Source: Bacillota bacterium (GTDB lineage: Bacteria; Bacillota_E; Symbiobacteriia; JAMDAP01). Taken from it: a DNA stretch of 8,418 nt. The stretch covers positions 1 through 8,418 of the forward strand of contig JAMDAP010000123.1 in the NCBI GenBank assembly GCA_023484675.1, in the 5' to 3' direction. The notes under the pieces were generated by a model. It saw only the letters and a program-made list of their open reading frames with translations. It did not search any database and was not told the DNA's origin. Positions 1 to 6,999 of the stretch are shown in pieces. How positions within the stretch are numbered: position 1 is the stretch's first letter; each line of letters opens with the position of its first letter. The position numbers and the translations under genes were made by a program.

Positions 1-548
1 ACCCCGCGGCAGAGCTGCCGACTGTGGCGGTTGCCTTGGGAGCCGAGCTTGAAGCCCTGGGCCCGGCCGGGATCAGGACGATCCCGGTGGAAGAGTTCTT
101 GCAAGGATTCCTGATGACCGACCTCCGGCCCGATGAAGTGATCACGGCGGTGCGGTGGCCCATCTGGTCCGGACGCACGGGCGCATCATTTCAGGAAGTT
201 GCCCGCCGGCAGGGGGATCTGGCCCTGGTGGCGGTGGCGGTCCAATTGGCGCTGGATGAGAGCGGGAAATGTACCAGAGCCGCGGTGGCGTTAGGCGGGG
301 TTGGCCCCAGGCCAATCCGAGCCCTGGCAACGGAGGAAAAGGTCGTTGGGAAGACCTTGGATGGCGGTCTGATAGAGGCGGCAGCCCAGGCAGCGGCGGA
401 GGAAATTGAACCGGAAAGCGATTTGCATGCCTCAGCCGAGTATCGTCGCCGCGTTGCTACGGCACTAACCCGGAGGGCCCTGGAGCAGGCGGCCCAAAGG
501 GCAAGAGGAGGTCTCAATCCTGGGGACGAAACGTCAGATCAGACTTAG
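1..548 (+). CDS. Molybdenum hydroxylase FAD-binding subunit (CoxM/XdhB-like), 5' partial
   Basis: This is the C-terminal 181 residues of the flavin subunit of a xanthine dehydrogenase/CO dehydrogenase-type enzyme, read in frame from base 3 to the TAG at 546-548. The gene starts upstream of the window; family members are about 280-290 aa, so roughly the first 100-110 residues, including the main FAD-binding segment, are missing. What remains shows the end of the FAD domain (AAELPTVAVALGAE, then TIPVEEFLQGF and DEVITAVRWP) and the CO_deh_flav_C-type domain with its hallmark ARRQGDLALVAVAV, the LGGVGPRPIRA stretch and the terminal YRRRVATALTRRALEQA helix. A GTG at 24 is an internal codon, not the start, because homology continues upstream of it. 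In the family, the subunit passes electrons from the [2Fe-2S] clusters through FAD to the final acceptor. It precedes the iron-sulfur and molybdenum subunit genes, the order M-S-L known from cox-type operons. The family call is firm; the substrate is unknown. Confidence 0.93.
   Translation, partial: PAAELPTVAVALGAELEALGPAGIRTIPVEEFLQGFLMTDLRPDEVITAVRWPIWSGRTGASFQEVARRQGDLALVAVAVQLALDESGKCTRAAVALGGVGPRPIRALATEEKVVGKTLDGGLIEAAAQAAAEEIEPESDLHASAEYRRRVATALTRRALEQAAQRARGGLNPGDETSDQT
505..512 (+). promoter_or_regulatory. Strong Shine-Dalgarno inside the FAD-subunit gene, for the iron-sulfur subunit
   Basis: GAGGAGGT at 505-512 is the best ribosome-binding sequence near the start of the iron-sulfur subunit gene. 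It lies 37 bases before the GTG at 550, too far to serve it. It is 7 bases before a CTG at 520 that is in frame with the gene. This spacing suggests that translation starts upstream of the GTG, from a non-canonical codon. The role is inferred from position and sequence only. Confidence 0.5.
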
Positions 549-549
549 G

Positions 550-1005
550 GTGAACGGAGTCGAATACGTCCGGATGGTGGAGCCCCGGAAGCTGCTCGTG
601 GACTTTCTACGGCAGGATCTGGGTCTGACGGGTACTCATGTGGGTTGCGAACACGGCGTCTGTGGTGCCTGCACGATTCTTCTCGACGGGTTGGCCGTGC
701 GCTCCTGCCTGATGTTGGCGATTCAGGCAGAGGGACACGAACTGCGGACGGTTGAGGGACTGGCTGGCGAAGACGGCCGTGTTCACCCGCTGCAAGAAGC
801 ATTCTGGGAAAATCACGGCTTACAGTGCGGCTACTGTACACCGGGCATGCTGATGGCAGCATATGGGCTGCTGCAGGAGAATCCCGCACCCACGGAACAG
901 GAGATCAGGGAGGCGCTCGCCGGGAACCTCTGCCGTTGCACCGGCTATCACCAGATCGTGCGGTCGGTGCAGGATGCCGCCGAGCGGGTGGGGGTGGCCA
1001 GGTGA
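550..1005 (+). CDS. Molybdenum hydroxylase [2Fe-2S] subunit (CoxS/XdhC-type small subunit)
   Basis: This is the small subunit carrying two [2Fe-2S] clusters, which relay electrons from the molybdenum centre to FAD. Numbering from the GTG at 550 (151 aa), the plant-ferredoxin-like domain holds cluster ligands C33, C38, C41 and C53 (GCEHGVCGACTILLDG). The helical C-terminal domain holds C93, C96, C128 and C130 (QCGYCTPGM and NLCRCTGYH). All eight cysteines are present. The start is uncertain: 550 is the first ATG/GTG/TTG after the in-frame stop at 466-468, but it lacks a close Shine-Dalgarno. The codons just before it read KRQIRLR, which looks like the first beta-strand of the ferredoxin fold seen in homologues. 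A CTG at 520, placed 7 bases after GAGGAGGT, would give 161 aa and restore that strand. From 550 the gene begins one base after the FAD-subunit stop; from 520 it would overlap it. Its stop overlaps the next start as GTGA. The function call is firm. Confidence 0.95.
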   Translation: MNGVEYVRMVEPRKLLVDFLRQDLGLTGTHVGCEHGVCGACTILLDGLAVRSCLMLAIQAEGHELRTVEGLAGEDGRVHPLQEAFWENHGLQCGYCTPGMLMAAYGLLQENPAPTEQEIREALAGNLCRCTGYHQIVRSVQDAAERVGVAR

Positions 1006-3410
1006 ACTTCGCCGAGCAGTCCTTCAAGTACGTCTCCAGGAAATTGCGATCCAGGGAGGACTACCGTTTTCTAATCGGGAAGGGCCGGTTTGCAGGCGAC
1101 CTGGCCCTGCCGAAGATGGTCCACGTGGCGCTGGTTGGCAGTACCCATGCCCACGCGCGCTTGCTCTCCGTCGACGTGAACAGGGCGCTGGCTCACCCTG
1201 GCGTCGTGGCCGCAGTTACGGGGGAAGATCTGAGACGTGATACCGATCCCATCCCGAACTACCTCGAAACACCGACGATCCGGGAGTACCCCCTCGCGGT
1301 GGACAAGGTTCGTTACGTGGGCGAATGGGTGGCGGCCATAATCGCCGCCGACCGGTACGTAGCCGAGGACGCCGCCGAATTGGTTGAGGTTGAGTACGAC
1401 CCCTTGCCAGCGGTCATCGATGCGGAGAAGGCGATCAAACCCGATTCCCCCCTGGTCCATGAGGGAGAAGGCAGTAATGTCGCCTGGCACCGTCGGTTTG
1501 TTTGGGGGCCGGTGGAGGAGGATTTTGCCGGCGCTGAGGTGGTCATCCGCCAGCGCTTCCGCTGGCGCCGTCACTCCGGGGTTCCGATTGAGACCTTCGG
1601 GGTAAGCGCGGAGTGGGACGAGGGGAAGTCCATTCTCAACGTCTGGGCGTCCATCCAGATGCCGCAATTCGAGGAGCAACTCGCCCACGCCTTACGCCTG
1701 CCCTTGAACTCGGTCAGGGTCTTCCACGACGTGGACGTCGGCGGCAGTTACGGTACCAAGCGCGGCATCAAACACAGCATCCTGGTCGGCTATTTGGCTC
1801 GATTATTGGCGCGCCCTGTACAACTGATCGAAGATCGGCTGGAGTACATGCGGGGTGGCGGCGCGCACGGACCAGACCGGGTCTTTTACGCGGAAATGGC
1901 CGCCAGCCGGGAGGGTTTAATCAAGAGCTTCCGCCTGAAGACCATCGATGACAACGGGGCCTACCCGGGCCGGTCGCCGATGCAGATGGGCAAACCGTTG
2001 GGAGCGATCGTAGGACCGTACAAGATCAACAGCGTAGAGTACGAAGGCGTGGCCGTGACCACTAACAAGACTCCTCAGATCGCCTTCCGGGGATTCGGGC
2101 AATCCCCCACGAACTTCGTACTTGAACGTATGGTGGACCTATTGTCTAAGGAGGTGAGGGTGGAGCGGATCGAGTTGCGCCGGCGAAACTACATTCATCC
2201 GGAGGAGTTTCCCTACGCCATCCCCAGTGGGACCACTTACGACAGCGGTGATTATCCAGAGGTTCTACGCAAGGCGCTGGAGTCGGCTGACTTCCCCGCG
2301 CTGCTCCGGTTTCAGGCCGAGTCTCGCAAGCGGGGACGCCTGGTCGGAATCGGCGTCAGCGGTTGCGTGGAACCCGGCGGTGGCAATGCCATGTTTCTGT
2401 CCCTCCTCAACCCCAAGAACGAAGTGACCACTTTTCCCGAGGGCGTGCTGGTCAAGATTGACGCTACCGGCACGGTAAGTGCGCAGATCAGTTTCTCCTC
2501 CGCCGGCCAGAGCCACGAGACCATGATTGCCATGATTATCGGTGAGCAACTGGGTGTCCACCCGGACAAGATCAGGGTCCTGCATGCGGACTCGCTCTCC
2601 GGTTTGCCCACCCAAACCCCGGTGGCCAGCCGGATGGCCATTGTCGCCGGTACGGCCGCGTATCACGCCGCGGGCAAGCTGAAGGCCAAGATGGTGCGAA
2701 TTGCCGCTCACAACCTGAGAATTCCGGAGGACGACCTCGAGTACCGGCACGGCAAGGTGATCTGCCGCTCCAATCCCAAAGTGGAGATGGGCTGGGACCA
2801 ACTGGTCCGGATCGCCCACAAGCAGTTCCATCGCCTCCCCATTTCCGAGGAGCCTGGGCTGCAGGCGATCCATGTGCAACAGGTCCCCTCCGGGGGCAAG
2901 CTTCCGACTGCTGACGGAAGAGTCCACATGTATCCGTGTTATTCCTTCAGCGTGCACATTCCGGTGGTAGAGGTCGATCCGGAAACCGGATTGGTCAAAA
3001 TCCTCAAGTATTACGTTGCTCACGACTGCGGCACCGTGATCAACCCTGACGTCGTCGACGGGATGGTGATCGGCGGCATCTGTCACGGAATTGGCGCCGC
3101 CCTATACGAAGAGTTTGTCTACGACGAGGAAACCGGTCAATTTCTCAGCCAGTCCTTGATGGATTACTTGCTACCTTCGGCGCTCGAGATACCACCGGTG
3201 GAACTGACAGCGCACTGTACTCCCTCCCCGCTTACCCCCCTGGGGCAGAAGGGAGTGGGAGAAGGTGGATACATGACTGCCCCGGCCGCGGTGGCCAGTG
3301 CGGTGGAAGACGCCCTTTCCGGACTGGGGGTTACAATTACGGAACTGCCCATGACTCCCGACAGGGTTTTCCGGCTTCTGCAAAGTGCTCAAGAGCATAA
3401 GGAGGTGTAA
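1002..3410 (+). CDS. Molybdenum hydroxylase large subunit, molybdopterin-binding (CoxL/XDH superfamily)
   Basis: This is the catalytic subunit (802 aa, normal for the family) of a three-subunit molybdenum hydroxylase. I take the GTG at 1002, which overlaps the previous stop as GTGA and follows a G-rich stretch at 986-997. The open frame runs further upstream, but that part lies within the previous gene and lacks homology. Residues from about 20 (GKGRFAGDL, then HVALVGSTHAHARL) form the aldehyde oxidase/xanthine dehydrogenase a/b hammerhead domain. Cofactor motifs follow: GGSYGTK at 247-253 (family GGxFGxK), AFRGFGQ at 361-367, GQSHE at 502-506 and KGVGEGG with E754, the position of the catalytic glutamate (bovine xanthine oxidase Glu1261). 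The C-terminal stretch HDCGTVINPDVVDG is also typical. AFRGFGQ replaces the AYRCSFR loop of Mo-Cu CO dehydrogenase, so CO is an unlikely substrate. Arg254 sits where purine-oxidising enzymes have a substrate-binding glutamate. The substrate is unknown; N-heterocycles, aldehydes and aryl compounds are all possible. Confidence 0.95.
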   Translation: MNFAEQSFKYVSRKLRSREDYRFLIGKGRFAGDLALPKMVHVALVGSTHAHARLLSVDVNRALAHPGVVAAVTGEDLRRDTDPIPNYLETPTIREYPLAVDKVRYVGEWVAAIIAADRYVAEDAAELVEVEYDPLPAVIDAEKAIKPDSPLVHEGEGSNVAWHRRFVWGPVEEDFAGAEVVIRQRFRWRRHSGVPIETFGVSAEWDEGKSILNVWASIQMPQFEEQLAHALRLPLNSVRVFHDVDVGGSYGTKRGIKHSILVGYLARLLARPVQLIEDRLEYMRGGGAHGPDRVFYAEMAASREGLIKSFRLKTIDDNGAYPGRSPMQMGKPLGAIVGPYKINSVEYEGVAVTTNKTPQIAFRGFGQSPTNFVLERMVDLLSKEVRVERIELRRRNYIHPEEFPYAIPSGTTYDSGDYPEVLRKALESADFPALLRFQAESRKRGRLVGIGVSGCVEPGGGNAMFLSLLNPKNEVTTFPEGVLVKIDATGTVSAQISFSSAGQSHETMIAMIIGEQLGVHPDKIRVLHADSLSGLPTQTPVASRMAIVAGTAAYHAAGKLKAKMVRIAAHNLRIPEDDLEYRHGKVICRSNPKVEMGWDQLVRIAHKQFHRLPISEEPGLQAIHVQQVPSGGKLPTADGRVHMYPCYSFSVHIPVVEVDPETGLVKILKYYVAHDCGTVINPDVVDGMVIGGICHGIGAALYEEFVYDEETGQFLSQSLMDYLLPSALEIPPVELTAHCTPSPLTPLGQKGVGEGGYMTAPAAVASAVEDALSGLGVTITELPMTPDRVFRLLQSAQEHKEV
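3399..3407 (+). promoter_or_regulatory. Shine-Dalgarno for the ABC binding-protein gene
   Basis: AAGGAGGTG is a near-perfect anti-16S match overlapping the last codons of the large hydroxylase subunit. It ends 9 bases before the ATG at 3417. It is among the strongest ribosome-binding sites in the window, consistent with the high binding-protein output usual for ABC importers. Confidence 0.75.
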
Positions 3411-3416
3411 CCGATC

Positions 3417-4433
3417 ATGAAGCGCGTGCCTTTGCTGGTTTTGACGGTCTCGCTGGGGTTGTTCGTCCTGACGGCTTGCTCCACGGCTCCTTCCAACTCC
3501 GCAGCTCCGCCGCAACCGGCCAGTTCCGCTCCCGAAAAGCTCCCGCAGGTCGAAATCGTCACCTTCGCTCCACCTTCTTTGGGTTACTTCTTGCCGCCGG
3601 TGATAAAAGCCAAGGGATTCGACACGAAGAACGGCATTGACCTTAAATTTGTCCAGCGGCCAACCACCGCGTATAACACTGAATTCGCCACCGGGCAGGC
3701 TAAGGTTGGTGGCAGTGCCGCCCTGTTGTCGGAAGGGCTGCGGCGCAACAAGGGAATCAAGGTCAGCTATCTCTTCAACCTCTTTGATTTTTGGGGTTCC
3801 GTCATCACCCCTGATCCTGACCTCAAGAGCCTCAAGGATCTAACCGGCAAGCGGTTGGCAGCGGCCAAGTCCACCACCAACTACGCCATGTTCCAATTCT
3901 TCGCCCAGAAGTCCGGCGCCAACATCGCCAACATGGAGGTCCAAAACGCCGAACCCAACGGGTTGGCGGCCCTGCTGGCAGCCAACCGGGTCGATGCGGT
4001 GCAACTGTGGGAGCCGGCCTACTCCGAAATAATGGCCAAGGAAAAGGGCAAGTACCACGATATCAACTATGGCCTGGAGCGCTGGAAGGAATTTACCGGG
4101 GGCAATACGATTCCATATCTAGGCGTGGCCGCCCATCAGGACTGGATTCAACAGAACCAGGCCCTGATCCCCAAAATGTTCCAGGCGTATAAGGATGCCG
4201 CCCAGTGGGTGGTGCAAAACCCGGATGAGGCGGGCAAGTTGATCGCTGAACCGATGAAAGCCGATCCCAAGGTGATTGCTGAGCTGATCCGGAACAACAA
4301 GCGGCTGGGGCTGAACGTGCAACCGGCGGGCGCCCTCAAGCAGGATATCATGGCGGTGATGCGGGCCGGTTTGGAGATCAAGTACTTTGATAAACTGCCG
4401 GACGAAGGTGTGATCTACAGCGGTCTTAAGTAA
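3417..4433 (+). CDS. ABC transporter substrate-binding lipoprotein (NitT/TauT/SsuA family)
   Basis: This extracytoplasmic solute-binding protein of 338 aa belongs to the nitrate/taurine/sulfonate/pyrimidine-precursor (NMT1/SsuA-like) class. It has a lipoprotein signal peptide: a positive start (MKR), a hydrophobic core at about 4-18 and the lipobox LTAC at 18-21, so Cys21 would be lipidated. A low-complexity Ser/Ala/Pro linker follows to about residue 40. The mature part opens with VEIVTFAPPSLGYFLPPVIKAKGF, the usual first strand and helix with the substrate-facing loop. It also has the DLTGKRLAAAKSTTNYAMFQ segment and VDAVQLWEPAYSEI, both typical of this family. The ATG at 3417 is supported by AAGGAGGTG. 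The gene starts six bases after the hydroxylase stop and is followed by its permease and ATPase. This suggests that it delivers the substrate, or a precursor, of the neighbouring enzymes. The ligand cannot be read from sequence, because the family binds alkanesulfonates, nitrate, pyrimidines, riboflavin and aromatic acids. Confidence 0.92.
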   Translation: MKRVPLLVLTVSLGLFVLTACSTAPSNSAAPPQPASSAPEKLPQVEIVTFAPPSLGYFLPPVIKAKGFDTKNGIDLKFVQRPTTAYNTEFATGQAKVGGSAALLSEGLRRNKGIKVSYLFNLFDFWGSVITPDPDLKSLKDLTGKRLAAAKSTTNYAMFQFFAQKSGANIANMEVQNAEPNGLAALLAANRVDAVQLWEPAYSEIMAKEKGKYHDINYGLERWKEFTGGNTIPYLGVAAHQDWIQQNQALIPKMFQAYKDAAQWVVQNPDEAGKLIAEPMKADPKVIAELIRNNKRLGLNVQPAGALKQDIMAVMRAGLEIKYFDKLPDEGVIYSGLK

Positions 4434-4455
4434 GCCAAGCGAGAACGACGGGGAT

Positions 4456-5229
4456 GTGAATCTGGTGGTGAGAGGCAAGGTTTGGGGCAAACACGCGGCC
4501 TGGCTGACAGCGGCTGCCGTCATGGCCGTTTGGCAAGCAGTCAGCACGGTGGTGCCAAGTTACCTCGTGCCGGGGCTGCCGGCGATTGGGAAACAACTCC
4601 TGCACATTGCCGTAAACGCGAAAGAGCTTGTCGATGCCTTGAGCACCTTCGGACGCATTTTCGGCGGCCTGATTCCCTCCTTTGCAGTCGGCAGCGTTCT
4701 CGGTATCGCGATGGGCTTGTCGGACCCGATGCGCCGCTACATCACTCCTTTTATCACTTTTGTGCAGGGCATTCCGGCCCTGTCCTGGGTGGTCATTGCG
4801 ATCATCTGGTTCAAGCAGGTCGAGGTGCGGGTGCTCTTCATCCTGATCATGAGCAGCATGCCCAACTTCGCTTTCCAGGTACTGGACTCCGTCCGAGCCA
4901 TTCCCAAGGACTTGTGGGAGATGGTCAACGCTATGCGGCCGCGGCGCGGCCAACTCCTGACGAAGTTGGTGTTTCCCGCGGTGGTGCCTGGCATGCTGAC
5001 CGGCTGGAAAATCAACCTTGGTAACGCCACGCGCGTCGTCATCGTTGCCGAGATGGTGGGGGCCACCACCGGGGTGGGTTTTCAGCTTTCCAACGCGCAG
5101 CAGTTGTTCAACATGCCTGCTGCCATTGCCTGGACGCTCACCCTGGTGGTCTTCGTGCTGATAACGCAGGGGATCATTGAGACCATCGAAACCGGAGTAC
5201 TGCGTTGGCGGCCCAGGTTGGAGAGGTGA
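4456..5229 (+). CDS. ABC transporter permease (NitT/TauT/SsuC family)
   Basis: This is a 257-aa inner-membrane permease of the BPD_transp_1 fold. Hydrophobic segments are visible at about 14-34, 68-88, 94-119, 125-143, 193-212 and 222-242, consistent with six membrane helices. The cytoplasmic EAA loop, which docks on the ATPase, lies at about 155-185 (from E155, ending in LVFPAVVPGMLTG). The usual glycine seven residues into the loop appears to be Arg161, with a basic MRPRRG stretch; other landmarks are kept. I use the GTG at 4456. An overlapping ATG at 4454 is out of frame and meets TGA at once. GTGs at 4465 and 4468 are alternative starts, and the upstream Shine-Dalgarno is weak (GACGGGG). 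A gap of 22 bases, the largest in the operon, separates it from the binding-protein gene. Two copies would pair with two ATPase subunits. The family is clear; the substrate is unknown. Confidence 0.92.
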   Translation: MNLVVRGKVWGKHAAWLTAAAVMAVWQAVSTVVPSYLVPGLPAIGKQLLHIAVNAKELVDALSTFGRIFGGLIPSFAVGSVLGIAMGLSDPMRRYITPFITFVQGIPALSWVVIAIIWFKQVEVRVLFILIMSSMPNFAFQVLDSVRAIPKDLWEMVNAMRPRRGQLLTKLVFPAVVPGMLTGWKINLGNATRVVIVAEMVGATTGVGFQLSNAQQLFNMPAAIAWTLTLVVFVLITQGIIETIETGVLRWRPRLER

Positions 5230-5234
5230 CGCAG

Positions 5235-5987
5235 ATGAAAAAAGGATCGGCGGTCGTGTTTCAGGGCGTCACCAAGCTCTTTTTGGGTGAAGATGGCACC
5301 AAGTCGGGGGTCCGGGACCTGAGCTTCTCCGTGGACGAGGGAGAGATGGTCGCCATCGTCGGGAAAACCGGTTGCGGAAAGTCAACCACCCTGAATTTGA
5401 TCCTGGGGTTACTGGGTCCCAGCAATGGACGAGTAGGGGTCTACGGCCACGACCCGTACCACGATTTTGACGCTTTGCGCGGTAAGATCAGCGTGGTGTT
5501 TCAGGGGGATAGGCTGCTGCCATGGCGTACGGCCGTGGACAATGTTTGCCTGGGTCTGGAGATCCTGGGCCGTCCGGTGCAGGAACGGCGCCGGCGCGCA
5601 GAAGAGTGGCTGGGCCGGCTCGGCCTTCAAGGGTACGAGAAAGCATACCCGCACCAGCTCTCCGGCGGGATGCGCCAACGGGTGGCAATAGCCCGCGCGT
5701 TTGCGGCCGATCCCGAACTGATCCTGGCAGACGAGGCTTTCAGTGCCCTCGACGAGTTGACGGCGAACAAACTGCGGAGTGAATTTCGCAACCTGGTCAG
5801 AAGCAACAAGAAAACTGCGATCTTCGTCACCCATTCGATCCATGAGGCGATTACAATGGCCGAACGGATTTTGGTCTTCGGTGTGCCCGGTCAAGTCCTG
5901 CGTGAATTCAGCGTGATAGCGGACCTGACGGAGGAGGATGCGAGTAAGCTCAAGCACGCCATCATCGAAAGCATGCATCAGCTATAG
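5235..5987 (+). CDS. ABC transporter ATP-binding protein (NitT/TauT/SsuB family)
   Basis: This cytoplasmic ATPase (250 aa) powers the importer formed with the two preceding genes. Motifs are complete: Walker A GKTGCGKST at 43-51, Q-loop Gln90 in VVFQGDRLLPW, signature LSGGMRQR at 142-149, Walker B LILADE ending in the catalytic Glu167, D-loop SALD at 170-173 and switch His200 in FVTHS. The FQ-x(3)-LLPW motif and DE-A-FSALDELT are typical of the nitrate/taurine/sulfonate transporter branch. The start is the ATG at 5235, with GGAGAGGTGA at 5220-5229 placed 5 bases ahead. A TTG at 5205 is in frame but would add ten residues overlapping the permease and has no good ribosome-binding site. The Shine-Dalgarno overlaps the permease stop codon, so the two genes are probably translationally coupled. 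The C-terminal tail after the switch region is short (about 50 residues), with no regulatory domain. Confidence 0.95.
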   Translation: MKKGSAVVFQGVTKLFLGEDGTKSGVRDLSFSVDEGEMVAIVGKTGCGKSTTLNLILGLLGPSNGRVGVYGHDPYHDFDALRGKISVVFQGDRLLPWRTAVDNVCLGLEILGRPVQERRRRAEEWLGRLGLQGYEKAYPHQLSGGMRQRVAIARAFAADPELILADEAFSALDELTANKLRSEFRNLVRSNKKTAIFVTHSIHEAITMAERILVFGVPGQVLREFSVIADLTEEDASKLKHAIIESMHQL

Positions 5988-5999
5988 GGGGTAGTTGCC

Positions 6000-6989
6000 T
6001 TGGTTATCGATATGCACGCCCACTACGTCCCGCCGGAAATTATCAAGGCCTTGGAAGAACATCCCGAACGCTACCCCAACGTCAAACTCACTCGCACTCC
6101 CGAGGGCGGAGCAAAGTTTCAGTTCCCTCAAACCGCTCCGACGCGGCCGGTCATGCCCATGCTGCTTGACCTGGAGAAGCGTCGCGCCTGGATGACTCAG
6201 AATAGGGTTGATTTCCAGTTCCTGGCCGGGTGGTTGGACATCTTTGGTTACACCCTTTCGGGGGAGGAAGCAACCCGGTGGAGCCGCCTGCTTAATGAGT
6301 CAACGGCTGCTGCCGTGGCCGGGGAGCCGGCGCGTTTTGCCGGCCTGGCTACAGTGCCGTTACAGGATGGCGAGGCGGCGGCGGAGGAGTTGCGGGTGGC
6401 TGCTCGTCTGGGCTTGAAGGGGAGCATGATTGGGACTTGGATCAGCGGGAAAGACCTGGATGATTCCTCGCTCGAACCATTCTGGTCGGCCTCTGCGGAG
6501 TTGAACATGCCGGTGGCTATCCACCCCGTGTACGCGGGTGGCGGAGAGCGATTGAACAAGTACGGGATGCCCAACATCGTGGGGCGTCCATTCGAGACGG
6601 TCCTTGCCGCTGCCAACCTGATCTTCGGTGGCGTACTGGAACGCCATCCCGGACTCAAAGTGATTCTGGTTCACGGAGGAGGCTACCTGCCTTACCAGAT
6701 CGGGCGATTGCAGCGAGGCTATGAGGTGGATGGAGCCGCCAGGTCAAAAACCAAGCTGGAACCAGTGGACGCCGCCCGCGCGCTTTACTATGACCACATT
6801 GTCTTCCACCCACGGGCCCTGCGGTTCCTATGTGACTTGGTCGGGGCGGACAAGGTGCTCCTCGGCTCCGATTATCCCTTCTCGATCGGCGACCTGAACC
6901 CGCTCAAAGTGGTGGATGAAGCGCTGCTGACCGCGGCCGAGGCCGGGGGTATCAGGGCTGAAAACACCCGCCGCATTTACAAGCTCTAG
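6000..6989 (+). CDS. Amidohydrolase family protein, ACMSD-like metal-dependent decarboxylase/hydrolase
   Basis: This 329-aa TIM-barrel enzyme belongs to the amidohydrolase-2 (PF04909-type) family. The family includes aminocarboxymuconate semialdehyde decarboxylase, gamma-resorcylate decarboxylase, isoorotate decarboxylase and 4-oxalomesaconate hydratase. Visible metal and catalytic residues are the N-terminal HxH (His6, His8 in IDMHAHYVPPE), His175 (AIHP), His225 (LVHGGG) and Asp291 (GSDYPF). This set matches the mononuclear metal site of the ACMSD group. No signal peptide is seen, so it is cytoplasmic. The start is a TTG at 6000, preceded by AGGGGGT at 5986-5992. The first ATG (6012) would cut into the strand leading to HxH, so the TTG is preferred. 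It starts 12 bases after the ATPase stop. In this cluster it may decarboxylate, hydrate or hydrolyse the hydroxylated product. The exact reaction is unknown, and a C-N or lactone hydrolase is possible. Confidence 0.88.
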   Translation: MVIDMHAHYVPPEIIKALEEHPERYPNVKLTRTPEGGAKFQFPQTAPTRPVMPMLLDLEKRRAWMTQNRVDFQFLAGWLDIFGYTLSGEEATRWSRLLNESTAAAVAGEPARFAGLATVPLQDGEAAAEELRVAARLGLKGSMIGTWISGKDLDDSSLEPFWSASAELNMPVAIHPVYAGGGERLNKYGMPNIVGRPFETVLAAANLIFGGVLERHPGLKVILVHGGGYLPYQIGRLQRGYEVDGAARSKTKLEPVDAARALYYDHIVFHPRALRFLCDLVGADKVLLGSDYPFSIGDLNPLKVVDEALLTAAEAGGIRAENTRRIYKL

Positions 6990-6994
6990 GGGGA
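6988..6994 (+). promoter_or_regulatory. Shine-Dalgarno for the CoxG-like gene
   Basis: AGGGGGA overlaps the amidohydrolase stop codon (6987-6989) and ends 5 bases before the ATG at 7000. The overlap with the preceding stop fits coupled translation. Confidence 0.55.
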
Positions 6995-6999
6995 CCAGC

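Noticed and set aside
825..1001. N-terminal extension of the large hydroxylase subunit to 825.
   Set aside because: This stretch overlaps the iron-sulfur subunit, shows no family homology and reads as a shadow of that gene. The GTG at 1002 gives a normal N-terminus and a GTGA overlap.
2265..3086. Long antisense open frame of 273 codons opposite the large subunit.
   Set aside because: It lies wholly within a gene with clear family motifs, resembles no known protein and is explained by the GC-rich codon structure of the sense gene. The 205-codon antisense frame at 1071-1688 is rejected for the same reason.
3218..3265. CCCCCTGGGG-type palindrome and G-rich run as a regulatory hairpin.
   Set aside because: It lies in the conserved LGQKGVGEGG coding motif of the large subunit and has only a short stem, so protein constraint explains it.
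1002..3410. Aerobic Mo-Cu carbon monoxide dehydrogenase.
   Set aside because: The M-S-L order and CoxG suggest it, but the AYRCSFR active-site loop is absent (AFRGFGQ instead), so the copper-binding cysteine is missing.
4434..4455. Promoter or terminator in the largest internal gap.
   Set aside because: The gap has only 22 bases, with no hairpin, T-run or recognisable -35/-10 pair.
5205..5234. TTG start for the ABC ATPase.
   Set aside because: It would add ten residues within the permease gene without a ribosome-binding site. The ATG at 5235 has GGAGAGGTGA at good spacing.
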